Below, in pieces: positions 1 to 7,866 of a stretch of DNA of 64,000 bases. The position numbers were made by a program, and so were the translations under genes. Numbering within the stretch: the stretch's first letter is position 1; each line of letters begins with the position of its first letter. The notes beneath the pieces are model-generated. The model worked only from the letters and a program-made list of their open reading frames with translations, made no database searches and was not told the origin of the DNA. This DNA is from Jannaschia sp. S6380. GTDB lineage: Bacteria; Pseudomonadota; Alphaproteobacteria; Rhodobacterales; Rhodobacteraceae. Location of the stretch: positions 930,001 to 994,000 of the forward strand of contig NZ_JALKAS010000001.1 of NCBI RefSeq assembly GCF_023015695.1. Reading direction: 5' to 3'.

Positions 1-178
1 GGGCCTGCTGCTCCAGCGTGGCGATGGTCTGGCGCGCCTCCTGCAGTTCCGCCTCGGCGGCCTTCAGGTCGGCGCCGGCATCCGGGGCGGCCTGCACCGC
101 GTCCAGCGCCTCCGACGCCGCGCCCAGCGCCGCCTCGAGCCGCGCGATCCGGGCGTCGAGTTCCGCTTGATCCGCCAT
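1..178 (-). CDS. Coiled-coil protein of unknown function (5' part, runs off left edge)
   Basis: Only the first 59 codons are present, read leftward from an ATG at 178; the rest lies outside the window. The visible part is rich in Ala, Glu, Leu and Gln with heptad-like spacing, which suggests an alpha-helical coiled coil. It has no signal peptide or membrane segment in the part seen. A purine-rich GGAACGGAG precedes the start. It is divergent from transketolase, so 179-311 is a shared promoter region. Small coiled-coil proteins, sometimes next to a ZapA-like gene, are commonly found upstream of tkt in Rhodobacterales, but this is recalled context and no function can be assigned. Confidence 0.6.
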   Translation of the reverse strand, partial: MADQAELDARIARLEAALGAASEALDAVQAAPDAGADLKAAEAELQEARQTIATLEQQA

Positions 179-255
179 ATCCGCTCCGTTCCTTGCCGTT
201 TCGTGCACAAGGGACCGCAATTGACCGCCGGTGTCAAAGCCCCCGCCGCATCGTC

Positions 256-283
256 TTGCACGTTGGCCGGAGCCTGCTAGGAC
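256..283 (+). promoter_or_regulatory. Putative tkt promoter
   Basis: TTGCAC (256-261), a 16-base spacer and TAGGAC (278-283) fit a sigma-70 type -35/-10 pair. The predicted transcript start lies about 20 bases before the tkt ATG. The CTAG at the -10 recurs upstream of many genes in this window. Confidence 0.4.
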
Positions 284-311
284 GGACGCGACAGCGACGG
301 AGTGACATGAC

Positions 312-2363
312 ATGAGCGACCAGACCCCCGACCGGACCGATGCCGGCGTCGATCTCGATGCCCTCCGCGCCACCCACCCCGAGCATTGGCGCCGCGCCGC
401 CGCCATCCGCACGCTGACCCTCGACGCCGTGGCCGCCGCGAAGTCGGGCCATACCGGGATGCCGCTCGGCATGGCCGACGTGGCGACCGTGCTGTGGGAA
501 AAGCACCTGAAGTTCGACGCGAGCCGACCCGACTGGCCCGACCGCGACCGGTTCATCCTGTCGACGGGGCACGGCTCCATGTTGCTCTATTCGCTGCTGC
601 ACCTGACCGGATACCCCGAGATGACGCTGCAACAGCTGCGCGATTTCCGTCAGCTGGGCGGGATCACGGCCGGTCACCCGGAATACGGCCACGCGCCGGG
701 GATCGAGATGACGACCGGGCCGCTGGGCCAGGGCATCGCCTCCTCGGTCGGCTTCGCCATCGCCGAGGAGATCCTGCGCGCCCGTTACGGCCGCAAGATC
801 GTCGACCATCACACCTGGGTCATCGCCGGTGACGGCTGTCTAATGGAGGGGGTCAGCCAGGAAGCGATCACCCTTGCCGGCAAGCTGGAACTGTCCAAGC
901 TGATCGTGCTGTTCGACGACAACGGCATCACCATCGACGGCAAGGTTTCGTTGTCGGACATCACCGACCAGCGGCAGCGCTTCAAATCGGCCGGCTGGGA
1001 CGTGATCGAGATCGACGGACACGACCCCGTGGCGATCGACGCCGCGCTGACCCAGGCCAAGAAGGGCAAGAAGCCGACCATGGTGGCATGCCGCACGCAT
1101 ATCGCGCTCGGCTCCTCGGCACAGGACACGGCCAAGGGGCACGGCGCGTTGACCGATCCGGACGTGGTCGCGGCGACCAAGCGCGCCTACGGCTGGGACC
1201 AGGCGCCGTTCGAGATCCCGTCCGACCTCAAGACCGATTGGGAGTCGATCGGTGCCCGCGGCGCCAAGGACCGCGCCGAATGGGAGGTGCGGATGGCGGA
1301 ACTCGGCGCGGGAAAGCGCGGTGAGTTCGAGCGTGCCTTGAAGGGCGAGCCGCCGCGCAAGCTGTCCGCGACGATCAAGGCATTGAAGCGCCAGATGGCC
1401 GAAAGCCAGCCCTCGGTCGCGACGCGCAAGTCGTCCGAGAAGGTGCTGGAGGTCGTGAATCCCATCATGGCCGAGACGGTGGGCGGATCGGCGGACCTGA
1501 CAGGCTCGAACAACACGCTGACCGAGGGGTTGGGCATCTTCGACGCGGAGAACCGCGCGGGACGCTACATCTATTACGGCATCCGCGAGCACGGAATGGC
1601 CGCCTGCCTGAACGGCATGGCGCTGCACGGGGGCATCCGACCCTATGGCGGGACGTTCTTCTGCTTCACCGATTACGCGCGGCCGGCGATGCGGCTCTCG
1701 GCGTTGATGGGTTTGCCGGTCACCTATGTGATGACGCATGACAGCATCGGTCTGGGCGAGGACGGGCCCACGCACCAGCCGGTCGAACATCTGGCGATGT
1801 GCCGGGCCACCCCGAACACCCATGTCTTCCGCCCCTGCGACACCGTCGAGACAGCCGAGGCGTGGGAATTGGCGCTGACCTCGACCCGGACGCCATCGAT
1901 CCTGTCGCTGACGCGGCAGAACCTTTCGACGCTGCGCAAGGATTACACCAACAAGAACATGGTGGCGCAAGGCGCCTACGTCCTGGCGGAGGCCGAGACC
2001 AAGCGCATGGTCATCCTGATCGCCACCGGGTCGGAGGTGGAGATCGCGATGAAGGCCCGCGACCTGTTGCAGGCCGACGGGATCGGCACGCGCGTCGTGT
2101 CCATGCCCTGTTGGGAGCTGTTCGAGCGTCAGGACGAGAAGTACCGCAAGAAGGTCCTGCCCGCCGGTCCCGTCCGCGTCGCCGTCGAGGCGGGCGCGCG
2201 CATGGGCTGGGATCGCTGGTTGACGGGCGAGCGGGGCAAGCGCGACAAGGGTGCCTTCGTCGGGATGGAGGGCTTCGGCGCCTCGGCCCCCTATGAGGAA
2301 CTGTACGAGCATTTCGGGATCACACCCGATGCGGTGGCGAAGGCGGCGCGGGACCTGCTGTAG
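312..2363 (+). CDS. tkt: Transketolase
   Basis: Thiamine-diphosphate enzyme of the pentose phosphate and Calvin-type pathways that moves two-carbon ketol units between sugar phosphates in the cytosol. The 683-residue protein is slightly longer than usual because of an N-terminal extension of about 20 residues. Visible hallmarks are the HGSM segment near residue 86, the GDG ThDP/Mg motif near 172, the pyrimidine-domain [10 protein letters not shown] segment with the catalytic Glu near 425, and [16 protein letters not shown] further on. The start is the second of two close ATGs and has GGAG at 299-302. It opens a plus-strand carbon-metabolism block with two gap genes, pgk and an aldolase. No GTTAGCG-type palindrome was seen in front of it, unlike gap and fda. 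Confidence 0.97.
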   Translation: MSDQTPDRTDAGVDLDALRATHPEHWRRAAAIRTLTLDAVAAAKSGHTGMPLGMADVATVLWEKHLKFDASRPDWPDRDRFILSTGHGSMLLYSLLHLTGYPEMTLQQLRDFRQLGGITAGHPEYGHAPGIEMTTGPLGQGIASSVGFAIAEEILRARYGRKIVDHHTWVIAGDGCLMEGVSQEAITLAGKLELSKLIVLFDDNGITIDGKVSLSDITDQRQRFKSAGWDVIEIDGHDPVAIDAALTQAKKGKKPTMVACRTHIALGSSAQDTAKGHGALTDPDVVAATKRAYGWDQAPFEIPSDLKTDWESIGARGAKDRAEWEVRMAELGAGKRGEFERALKGEPPRKLSATIKALKRQMAESQPSVATRKSSEKVLEVVNPIMAETVGGSADLTGSNNTLTEGLGIFDAENRAGRYIYYGIREHGMAACLNGMALHGGIRPYGGTFFCFTDYARPAMRLSALMGLPVTYVMTHDSIGLGEDGPTHQPVEHLAMCRATPNTHVFRPCDTVETAEAWELALTSTRTPSILSLTRQNLSTLRKDYTNKNMVAQGAYVLAEAETKRMVILIATGSEVEIAMKARDLLQADGIGTRVVSMPCWELFERQDEKYRKKVLPAGPVRVAVEAGARMGWDRWLTGERGKRDKGAFVGMEGFGASAPYEELYEHFGITPDAVAKAARDLL

Positions 2364-2467
2364 CGCCTGTTCGGGCAAGACCGTTTTTGCAGGCGGGTCG
2401 TGAAATGCGGCGCGCCTTTCGCGTCCACGGTCCGATTGTCGCCCAGATCGATTTCTATCCTCATTAC

Positions 2468-3139
2468 ATGAACGCGACCCTCGGACCCATCGCCCTGCCC
2501 CGAATGGCCGTCCTCGTGGAAGGCGAGAACCTGGGGAACGGTCACGCGCCCGTCGTGCGCGCTATCGCGAAACGACATGGCCGCCCCGACACACAGCGGG
2601 TCTATGGCAACATGGAACTGCTAAAGGGCTGGTCCGTCGAGCCCGGATTTCGAACGGTCCACTCCAAAACGGGCAAGAACTCGGCCGATATGATGCTTTG
2701 CCTCGACGCGATGGAGATGGCGCTGTCGGGCAAGTATCCGTCGATCATGATCGTCAGTTCGGACAGCGATTTTGAGCATCTGGCGCAAAGGCTCCGGGAT
2801 TATGGCCTCCACGTGATCGGATTGGGCGAAGCGAAGGCCCCCGAGGGTTTCCAGATTGCGTGTTCGGAGTTCGAGACCCTGCCGCCTCGTGTGAAGCACG
2901 GCAGGGACGCATTGATAGATAGAGTGCGAAGGGTAGTGACCGACCTTTCCGGACCGAAGGAGGGGGCCAAGGTCACGGACGTGTCGGCCACGATGAACCA
3001 GCGCCATGACTTCAAGATCTCGAGCACGGAGGCGAGGAACTGGCATAGCTTCTTCCGCCACCATTCGGATCATTTTGACATCGACCCGCGCGGCACGGAC
3101 GCGCGTGTTCGCCTGAAGCAGGCGGCATGCGACCGCTAA
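2468..3139 (+). CDS. NYN-domain (LabA/DUF88-like) putative RNase
   Basis: The N-terminal half matches the NYN/PIN-like nuclease fold: an opening VEGENLG strand-acid motif, an internal KNSADMMLCLDAMEM acidic helix and IVSSDSDFEHLAQRLRDYG, which supply the conserved acidic residues of this family. The last 80 residues (ALIDRVRRVV and onward) look like a winged-helix OST-HTH/LOTUS module, often joined to NYN domains and thought to bind RNA. No membrane segment is seen. The start is uncertain: the reading frame is open from 2387, with ATG choices at 2405, 2468 and 2501 and no clear ribosome site. Its stop overlaps the stop of the convergent DUF808 gene by four bases. Base composition looks slightly less GC-rich than in neighbours. 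Confidence 0.75.
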   Translation: MNATLGPIALPRMAVLVEGENLGNGHAPVVRAIAKRHGRPDTQRVYGNMELLKGWSVEPGFRTVHSKTGKNSADMMLCLDAMEMALSGKYPSIMIVSSDSDFEHLAQRLRDYGLHVIGLGEAKAPEGFQIACSEFETLPPRVKHGRDALIDRVRRVVTDLSGPKEGAKVTDVSATMNQRHDFKISSTEARNWHSFFRHHSDHFDIDPRGTDARVRLKQAACDR

Positions 3140-4092
3140 TGCGCGGCCGCGTCCTTCTTGCCGGGCAGCAGCCCGACCAGCGGGATCAGGAGCAGCCCGA
3201 TCGCCAGGCCAACGATCCCGTCCAGCACCGCCGTGACCAGCCATTCCACGAAGCCATGCGCGACCTGCACGGCGTCCGCCGTGGCGACGGCCACACCGTG
3301 GATGAAATCGTAGGGGCCGTGCCAGACGATCTCGCCCACGGCGTGGACGACGATATTGCCGCCGACCCAGATCATGGCCGCCGTGCCGATGATCGTCAGC
3401 ACCTTGAGGAAGGTCGGCATGCCCCGCACGACGGCGCGGCCGATGGAACGGGTCGCTTCCAGCCGGGCGTTCTCGGCCAGGGCGAGGCCCACGTCGTCCG
3501 CCTTCACGATCAGGGCGACCGAGCCGTAGACGATCACGGTAATGACCGTCGCCGCGAGGCCGAGCACCGCCGCCTCGAACCAGATCGGAGAGCCGGGATC
3601 GATGGCGGCGAGGATGATGGTCATGATCTCGGCCGAGAGGATGAAGTCGGTCTTGATCGCGCCCTTGACGCGCTGCTCTTCCAGATGGGTGGCATCAAGC
3701 GTGGTCGTGGCCGGGTCGATATGGCTGAGGTCGTCATGCGGGACGAGCCAGTGATAAACCTTCTCCGCCCCCTCGAAGCAGAGATACAGCCCGCCCAGCA
3801 GAAGGAAGTAAGGGATCAGCCAGGGCGCGAACACCGATAGCAGCATCGCGATCGGCAACAGGATCACCAGCTTGTTGAAGATGCTGGCCCGCGCGATCTT
3901 CCAGACGATGGGCAATTCCCGTGCGGCCTGGAAACCGTGGACGTATTTGGGCGTGACGGCCGCGTCGTCGATCACCGCCCCCGCCGCCTTGGCGCCCGCC
4001 TTGGCCGCCTGCCCCGCGATGTCGTCGATCGAGGCCGAAGCGACCTTGGCGATGGCCGCCACGTCGTCGAGAAGTGCCAGAAGTCCGCTCAT
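3136..4092 (-). CDS. DUF808 family inner-membrane protein (YedI-like)
   Basis: 318 residues starting MSGLLALLDDVAAIAKVAS, the typical N-terminus of the DUF808 family. The protein contains several hydrophobic stretches: LVILLPIAMLLSVFAPWL (about 93-111), a segment near 180-200, one at 240-260 and a C-terminal one ending in VGLLPGKKD. It is therefore a polytopic inner-membrane protein. The family has no established biochemical function; a transport or stress role is sometimes suggested. It is convergent with the NYN gene and divergent from gap. A CTAG-core -10-like element (TAGATC on the minus strand, 4131-4126) lies 34 bases upstream. Confidence 0.88.
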   Translation of the reverse strand: MSGLLALLDDVAAIAKVASASIDDIAGQAAKAGAKAAGAVIDDAAVTPKYVHGFQAARELPIVWKIARASIFNKLVILLPIAMLLSVFAPWLIPYFLLLGGLYLCFEGAEKVYHWLVPHDDLSHIDPATTTLDATHLEEQRVKGAIKTDFILSAEIMTIILAAIDPGSPIWFEAAVLGLAATVITVIVYGSVALIVKADDVGLALAENARLEATRSIGRAVVRGMPTFLKVLTIIGTAAMIWVGGNIVVHAVGEIVWHGPYDFIHGVAVATADAVQVAHGFVEWLVTAVLDGIVGLAIGLLLIPLVGLLPGKKDAAAH

Positions 4093-4182
4093 GCCGTCCG
4101 AATCCCAGTTTCAGTGCAGGACCACGATCTAGCCCGCGGCAGGCGGGGTCAACGCATCCGCGCGGCCCGGCGACCGGCATCC

Positions 4183-4194
4183 GTTAGCGCAACC
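4183..4194. promoter_or_regulatory. Candidate LacI-family operator, site A (upstream of gap1)
   Basis: GTTAGCGCAACC is a 10/12 match to the perfect palindrome GTTAGCGCTAAC. The identical 12-mer occurs at 9410-9421 before the aldolase gene. It is paired with site B at 4202-4213, centre to centre 19 bases. Confidence 0.5.
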
Positions 4195-4201
4195 GGTCGG
4201 G

Positions 4202-4213
4202 TTTATCGCTAAC
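4202..4213. promoter_or_regulatory. Candidate LacI-family operator, site B (upstream of gap1)
   Basis: TTTATCGCTAAC keeps a perfect right half-site GCTAAC and most of the left one. It lies about two helical turns from site A, so both could be bound on the same face of the DNA. Confidence 0.45.
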
Positions 4214-4289
4214 GCACGGAGCTTACGGGCCTTTTGCCCGTTGCCCATGCCGTTCCCGCCCCCTACGGCAGGAGAAAATGGGGGGGACC

Positions 4290-5288
4290 ATGACGACCAC
4301 CATCGGGATCAACGGCTTCGGCCGGATCGGACGCTGCACGCTGGCCCATATCGCCAGTGCCGGACGCAACGATGTCAGCGTGGTCCGCATCAACGCGACC
4401 GGGCCCATCGAAACGAATGCCCACCTGCTGCGCTACGACAGCGTGCATGGCCGCTTTCCGGGGCAGGTCCGTGTCGAACGCGACACGCTGGACCTGGGAC
4501 ACGGCCCGATCGAGGTCGCGTCGAGCTATGATCCGAAGACGCTGGACTGGTCCGGGGTCGATGTCGTGTTGGAATGCACGGGCCGGTTCAACGACCGCGA
4601 TGCGGCCGCCGTCCACCTGACGCGGGGGGCCAAACGCGTGCTGGTCTCGGCACCTGCGAAACGCGCGGACTACACCGTCGTCTATGGCGTGAACCACCGC
4701 GGACTGCGTGGCGACCACCTGGTTGCGTCGAACGCGTCCTGCACGACGAACTGCCTCGCGCCATTGGCGAAGGTGCTGAACGATGCGATCGGGATCGAGA
4801 GCGGTGTGATGACGACGATCCATTCCTACACCGGCGACCAGCCGACGCTGGATCGACGGCATGACGACCTGTATCGCGCGCGGGCGGCCGCGATGGCGAT
4901 GATCCCCACATCGACCGGCGCGGCCGAGGCCATCGGCGCCGTCGTGCCCGAACTGGCCGGCAAGCTTGCGGGAACGGCGCTGCGCGTGCCGACGCCGAAC
5001 GTGTCGGCGGTTGACCTGACGTTCCAGGCATCGCGCGACATCTGCGCGGCCGACGTCAACGCCGTGGTGGCCGAGGCGGCGGCCGGGCATATGGGGGCCG
5101 TTCTGGCCTATGACCCCGAACCCAAGGTGTCGGTCGATTTCAACCACACCACCCATTCCTGCGTTTTCGCCCCCGACCAGACCAAGGTCGTCGGCCGGAC
5201 CGTGCGGGTTCTGGCGTGGTATGACAACGAATGGGCGTTCTCCTGCCGCATGGCGGATGTGGCGGCGCATATGGGGCGGCTGATCTGA
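4290..5288 (+). CDS. gap: Glyceraldehyde-3-phosphate dehydrogenase, paralogue 1 (possibly NADP-dependent)
   Basis: 332 residues counted from MTTTIGINGFGRIGR; an in-frame ATG four codons earlier (4278, after GGAG) is an alternative start. The Rossmann GFGRIGR motif and the active-site SNASCTTNC with Cys151 are intact, so it should be catalytically active. The residue that normally selects NAD is changed: the segment reads RINATGP, with Ala36 where the second gap gene has Asp35 (AINDLGP). NADP-using gluconeogenic enzymes such as Bacillus GapB also lack this Asp. It is the first of two gap genes and is preceded by tandem GTTAGCG-type operators. Inference: an NADPH-linked, gluconeogenic or anabolic form; an erythrose-4-phosphate dehydrogenase role is a less likely alternative. 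Confidence 0.93.
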   Translation: MTTTIGINGFGRIGRCTLAHIASAGRNDVSVVRINATGPIETNAHLLRYDSVHGRFPGQVRVERDTLDLGHGPIEVASSYDPKTLDWSGVDVVLECTGRFNDRDAAAVHLTRGAKRVLVSAPAKRADYTVVYGVNHRGLRGDHLVASNASCTTNCLAPLAKVLNDAIGIESGVMTTIHSYTGDQPTLDRRHDDLYRARAAAMAMIPTSTGAAEAIGAVVPELAGKLAGTALRVPTPNVSAVDLTFQASRDICAADVNAVVAEAAAGHMGAVLAYDPEPKVSVDFNHTTHSCVFAPDQTKVVGRTVRVLAWYDNEWAFSCRMADVAAHMGRLI

Positions 5289-5301
5289 CGGGCGGGGGCG
5301 G

Positions 5302-5331
5302 TTGCATCCGGCCCCGTCCACCCGCTAGCTG
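5302..5331 (+). promoter_or_regulatory. Putative promoter for a leaderless transcript
   Basis: TTGCAT (5302-5307), an 18-base spacer and TAGCTG (5326-5331). The start codon of the microprotein follows at 5339, so transcription would begin at or one base before the A of ATG. Confidence 0.4.
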
Positions 5332-5338
5332 CGGCGCG

Positions 5339-5482
5339 ATGCCGAACCTCGCGACTTTCCTGCCGGCGCTGTGCCTGATCGCCCTCGTCGCGGGCGACGT
5401 GCTGCTTTACGACGCGGCGCTGCTGACGTTCCTGGGGCGGCAACTGATCACGTTGACGGAGTATCTGGCCTTCTGGCGCTGA
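5339..5482 (+). CDS. Single-pass membrane microprotein, 47 residues
   Basis: Small gene lying between the two gap genes. The protein starts MPNLATFLPALCLIALVAGD, with one hydrophobic helix over residues 5-20, and ends in an aromatic amphipathic tail, TLTEYLAFWR. Small membrane proteins ending in a similar LAFWR-type tail between tandem gap genes are recalled from other Rhodobacterales, which supports it as a real gene; this needs a homology search. No Shine-Dalgarno is visible and the predicted -10 ends 8 bases before the ATG, pointing to leaderless translation, or to coupling with gap1 readthrough. Function unknown. Confidence 0.7.
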   Translation: MPNLATFLPALCLIALVAGDVLLYDAALLTFLGRQLITLTEYLAFWR

Positions 5483-5540
5483 GACACCGTGCCGGCCCGC
5501 CGGTTGCGCCGCGACGTCCGCGCGTGCTAGCGCCGGAACC

Positions 5541-5552
5541 GTTAGCGATAAC
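5541..5552. promoter_or_regulatory. Candidate LacI-family operator, site C (upstream of gap2)
   Basis: GTTAGCGATAAC matches 11/12 of the palindrome GTTAGCGCTAAC. A TTGCGC (5504-5509), 18-base spacer and TAGCGC (5528-5533) promoter would place the operator at the transcription start, a position suited to repression. Confidence 0.55.
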
Positions 5553-5597
5553 GACCCGTTGCCGCGAAATGTCACGTCACGTCCCCGGAGGATTTCC

Positions 5598-6596
5598 ATG
5601 GTCAAGGTTGCAATCAACGGTTTCGGCCGCATCGGACGGAATGTCCTGCGGGGTATCGTGGAATCGGGTCGCGACGATATCGAGGTCGTGGCCATCAACG
5701 ACCTGGGTCCGGTCGAGACCAACGCACATCTTCTGCAATACGACAGCGTCCATGGCCGTTTCCCGGTGGAGGTCACGACAGGCGACGACTGGATCGACGT
5801 AGGCCGCGGACGGATGCGCGTGACGGCCATGCGCAACCCTGCCGACCTGCCTTGGTCGGACGTGGATATCGTGATGGAATGCACCGGCATCTTCACCTCC
5901 AAGGAAAAGTGCCAGGCGCATCTGGAGAACGGCTCCTCCCGGGTCCTGATCTCAGCACCGGGCAGCGATGCCGACAAGACCATCGTCTATGGCGTGAACC
6001 ACGACAGCCTGACGGCCGACGACGTCATCGTATCGAATGCCTCCTGCACGACGAACTGTCTGGCTCCGGTAGCGCATGTGCTGGACGACGCCATCGGGAT
6101 CGAACGCGGGTTCATGACCACGATCCATTCCTATACCGGCGACCAGCCGACGCTGGATACGATGCACAAGGATCTATACCGGGCGCGCGCCGCGGCGCTC
6201 AGCATGATCCCGACCTCGACCGGGGCGGCCAAGGCCGTGGGGCTGGTCCTGCCGGGCCTGAACGGCAAGCTGGATGGCGTGGCGATCCGGGTGCCGACGC
6301 CCAACGTCTCGGTCGTCGACCTGACCTTCACCGCCGCGCGCGACACCACCCCCGAGGAGATCAACGACGCGATCCGCACCGCGGCCAACGGCAAGCTGAA
6401 GGGGGTGCTGGGGTTCACCGACAAGAAGCTCGTCAGTTCCGACTTCAACCACGACCCGCACAGCAGCATCTTCGCCACCGATCAGACCAAGGTCATGGAC
6501 GGCCGGATGTGCCGCATCCTGTCGTGGTACGACAACGAATGGGGCTTCTCGAACCGGATGGCCGACACGGCCGTCGTCATGGGCAAGCTGATCTGA
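5598..6596 (+). CDS. gap: Glyceraldehyde-3-phosphate dehydrogenase, paralogue 2 (NAD type)
   Basis: 332-residue phosphorylating GAPDH that oxidises glyceraldehyde-3-phosphate to 1,3-bisphosphoglycerate. The start MVKVAINGFGRIGRN is chosen over an upstream in-frame ATG (5559) because CGGAGG at 5587-5591 sits six bases before it. The Rossmann motif, the NAD-selecting Asp35 (AINDLGP) and the SNASCTTNC active site with Cys150 are present, as is the conserved C-terminal WYDNEWGFSNRM. It is followed after 27 bases by pgk, so the two consecutive glycolytic steps are probably co-transcribed. The preceding palindrome suggests LacI-family control. Confidence 0.97.
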   Translation: MVKVAINGFGRIGRNVLRGIVESGRDDIEVVAINDLGPVETNAHLLQYDSVHGRFPVEVTTGDDWIDVGRGRMRVTAMRNPADLPWSDVDIVMECTGIFTSKEKCQAHLENGSSRVLISAPGSDADKTIVYGVNHDSLTADDVIVSNASCTTNCLAPVAHVLDDAIGIERGFMTTIHSYTGDQPTLDTMHKDLYRARAAALSMIPTSTGAAKAVGLVLPGLNGKLDGVAIRVPTPNVSVVDLTFTAARDTTPEEINDAIRTAANGKLKGVLGFTDKKLVSSDFNHDPHSSIFATDQTKVMDGRMCRILSWYDNEWGFSNRMADTAVVMGKLI

Positions 6597-6623
6597 TCAC
6601 GCAAGGAACGGGGTGACGGCGGG

Positions 6624-7802
6624 ATGACCTTCAAGACGCTGGACGACATGAATCTGCGGGGCAAGGTCGTCCTGACCCGTGTCGACGTGAACGTGCCGGT
6701 CGAGGATGGCCGCGTCACGGACACGACGCGGATCGACCGCATCGTCCCGACCATCCGCGATCTGCGGGCAGCGGGTGCCAGGACCGTCCTTCTCGCGCAT
6801 TTCGGGCGGCCCAAGGGCAAGGTCGTTCCCGATATGTCGCTGCGCCAGATCGTGCCAGCCCTGAGCGAGGGTCTGGGCGTCGAGGTCGGGTTCGCCGATG
6901 GCGACTATGGCGACGCGGTCGGCAGGATGCAGGACGGGGACGTGCTGCTGTTCGAAAACGTGCGCTTCAACCCCGGCGAGGAGGCGGATGACGAGGGTTT
7001 CGCGCGCCGTCTCGCCTCGGTCGGGGATATCTACTGCAACGACGCGTTCTCGGCCGCGCATCGCGCGCATGCCACCACGCACGCGCTGGCCCGCCTGCTG
7101 CCATCCTGCGCCGGCCGCTCGATGGAGGCGGAGCTGACGGCATTGGAGGCGGCGCTCGGCACGCCCAAGCCGCCGGTCGCGGCCGTCGTGGGCGGGGCCA
7201 AGGTGTCCACCAAGCTGGACCTGCTGTCGAACCTGGTCACGCGGGTGCAGCACCTGATCATCGGCGGCGGCATGGCGAATACCTTCCTGGCGGCCCAGGG
7301 GATCGAGGTGCGCAAGTCGCTATGCGAACACGACCTGCTGGACACGGCGCGGCAGATCGCGGCCAAGGCCGAGACCGCCGGTTGCGCGATCCTGCTGCCC
7401 CGCGACGTGGTGGTCGCCGCCGAGTTCCGCGCCGACCCGCCGACGCGGACCGTCAAGGTGGAAGACGTGCCCGAGGGCCACATGATCCTCGATGCAGGCC
7501 CCGACAGCGTGGCCCATATCCGCACCGTTCTGGACGGCTGCGCGACGTTGGTCTGGAATGGGCCGCTCGGCGCGTTCGAGATGACGCCCTTCGATGCGGC
7601 CACGACCGCGGCGGCACGCCATGCGGCTGCGCTCACCCGGTCGGGCGACCTCATCTCGGTCGCGGGGGGCGGCGACACGGTCGCGGCCTTGCGGCACGCC
7701 GGCGTGGTCGACGACTTCACCTATATCTCCACCGCCGGCGGCGCCTTCCTGGAATGGATGGAAGGGAAGACCCTGCCCGGCGTCGCGGCCCTGTCGCAAT
7801 AG
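6624..7802 (+). CDS. pgk: Phosphoglycerate kinase
   Basis: 392-residue cytosolic monomer that transfers a phosphate between 1,3-bisphosphoglycerate and ADP. Visible are the N-terminal substrate-binding [12 protein letters not shown] segment, the [10 protein letters not shown] motif, the hinge region [14 protein letters not shown] and the nucleotide-binding [11 protein letters not shown] near residue 347. Length and motifs are normal for the family. It lies 27 bases after gap2 on the same strand and likely shares its transcript. No terminator hairpin with a T-run is obvious after it. Confidence 0.98.
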   Translation: MTFKTLDDMNLRGKVVLTRVDVNVPVEDGRVTDTTRIDRIVPTIRDLRAAGARTVLLAHFGRPKGKVVPDMSLRQIVPALSEGLGVEVGFADGDYGDAVGRMQDGDVLLFENVRFNPGEEADDEGFARRLASVGDIYCNDAFSAAHRAHATTHALARLLPSCAGRSMEAELTALEAALGTPKPPVAAVVGGAKVSTKLDLLSNLVTRVQHLIIGGGMANTFLAAQGIEVRKSLCEHDLLDTARQIAAKAETAGCAILLPRDVVVAAEFRADPPTRTVKVEDVPEGHMILDAGPDSVAHIRTVLDGCATLVWNGPLGAFEMTPFDAATTAAARHAAALTRSGDLISVAGGGDTVAALRHAGVVDDFTYISTAGGAFLEWMEGKTLPGVAALSQ

Positions 7803-7830
7803 GCCGTTGCGGGCCCTCCCACCCCTCCCC

Positions 7831-7836
7831 TAGGCT
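7831..7836 (+). promoter_or_regulatory. CTAG-type -10 element upstream of the secreted protein gene
   Basis: TAGGCT lies 30 bases before the ATG at 7867, with TTGCGG (7806-7811) 19 bases upstream as a possible -35. Confidence 0.3.
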
Positions 7837-7866
7837 GGTGGCGAACGCCCTGCCCCGGAGATCGCC

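Noticed and set aside
840..2378. 512-codon minus-strand frame opposite tkt
   Set aside because: Antisense to a clear transketolase; His/Arg/Gly-rich with no recognisable motif.
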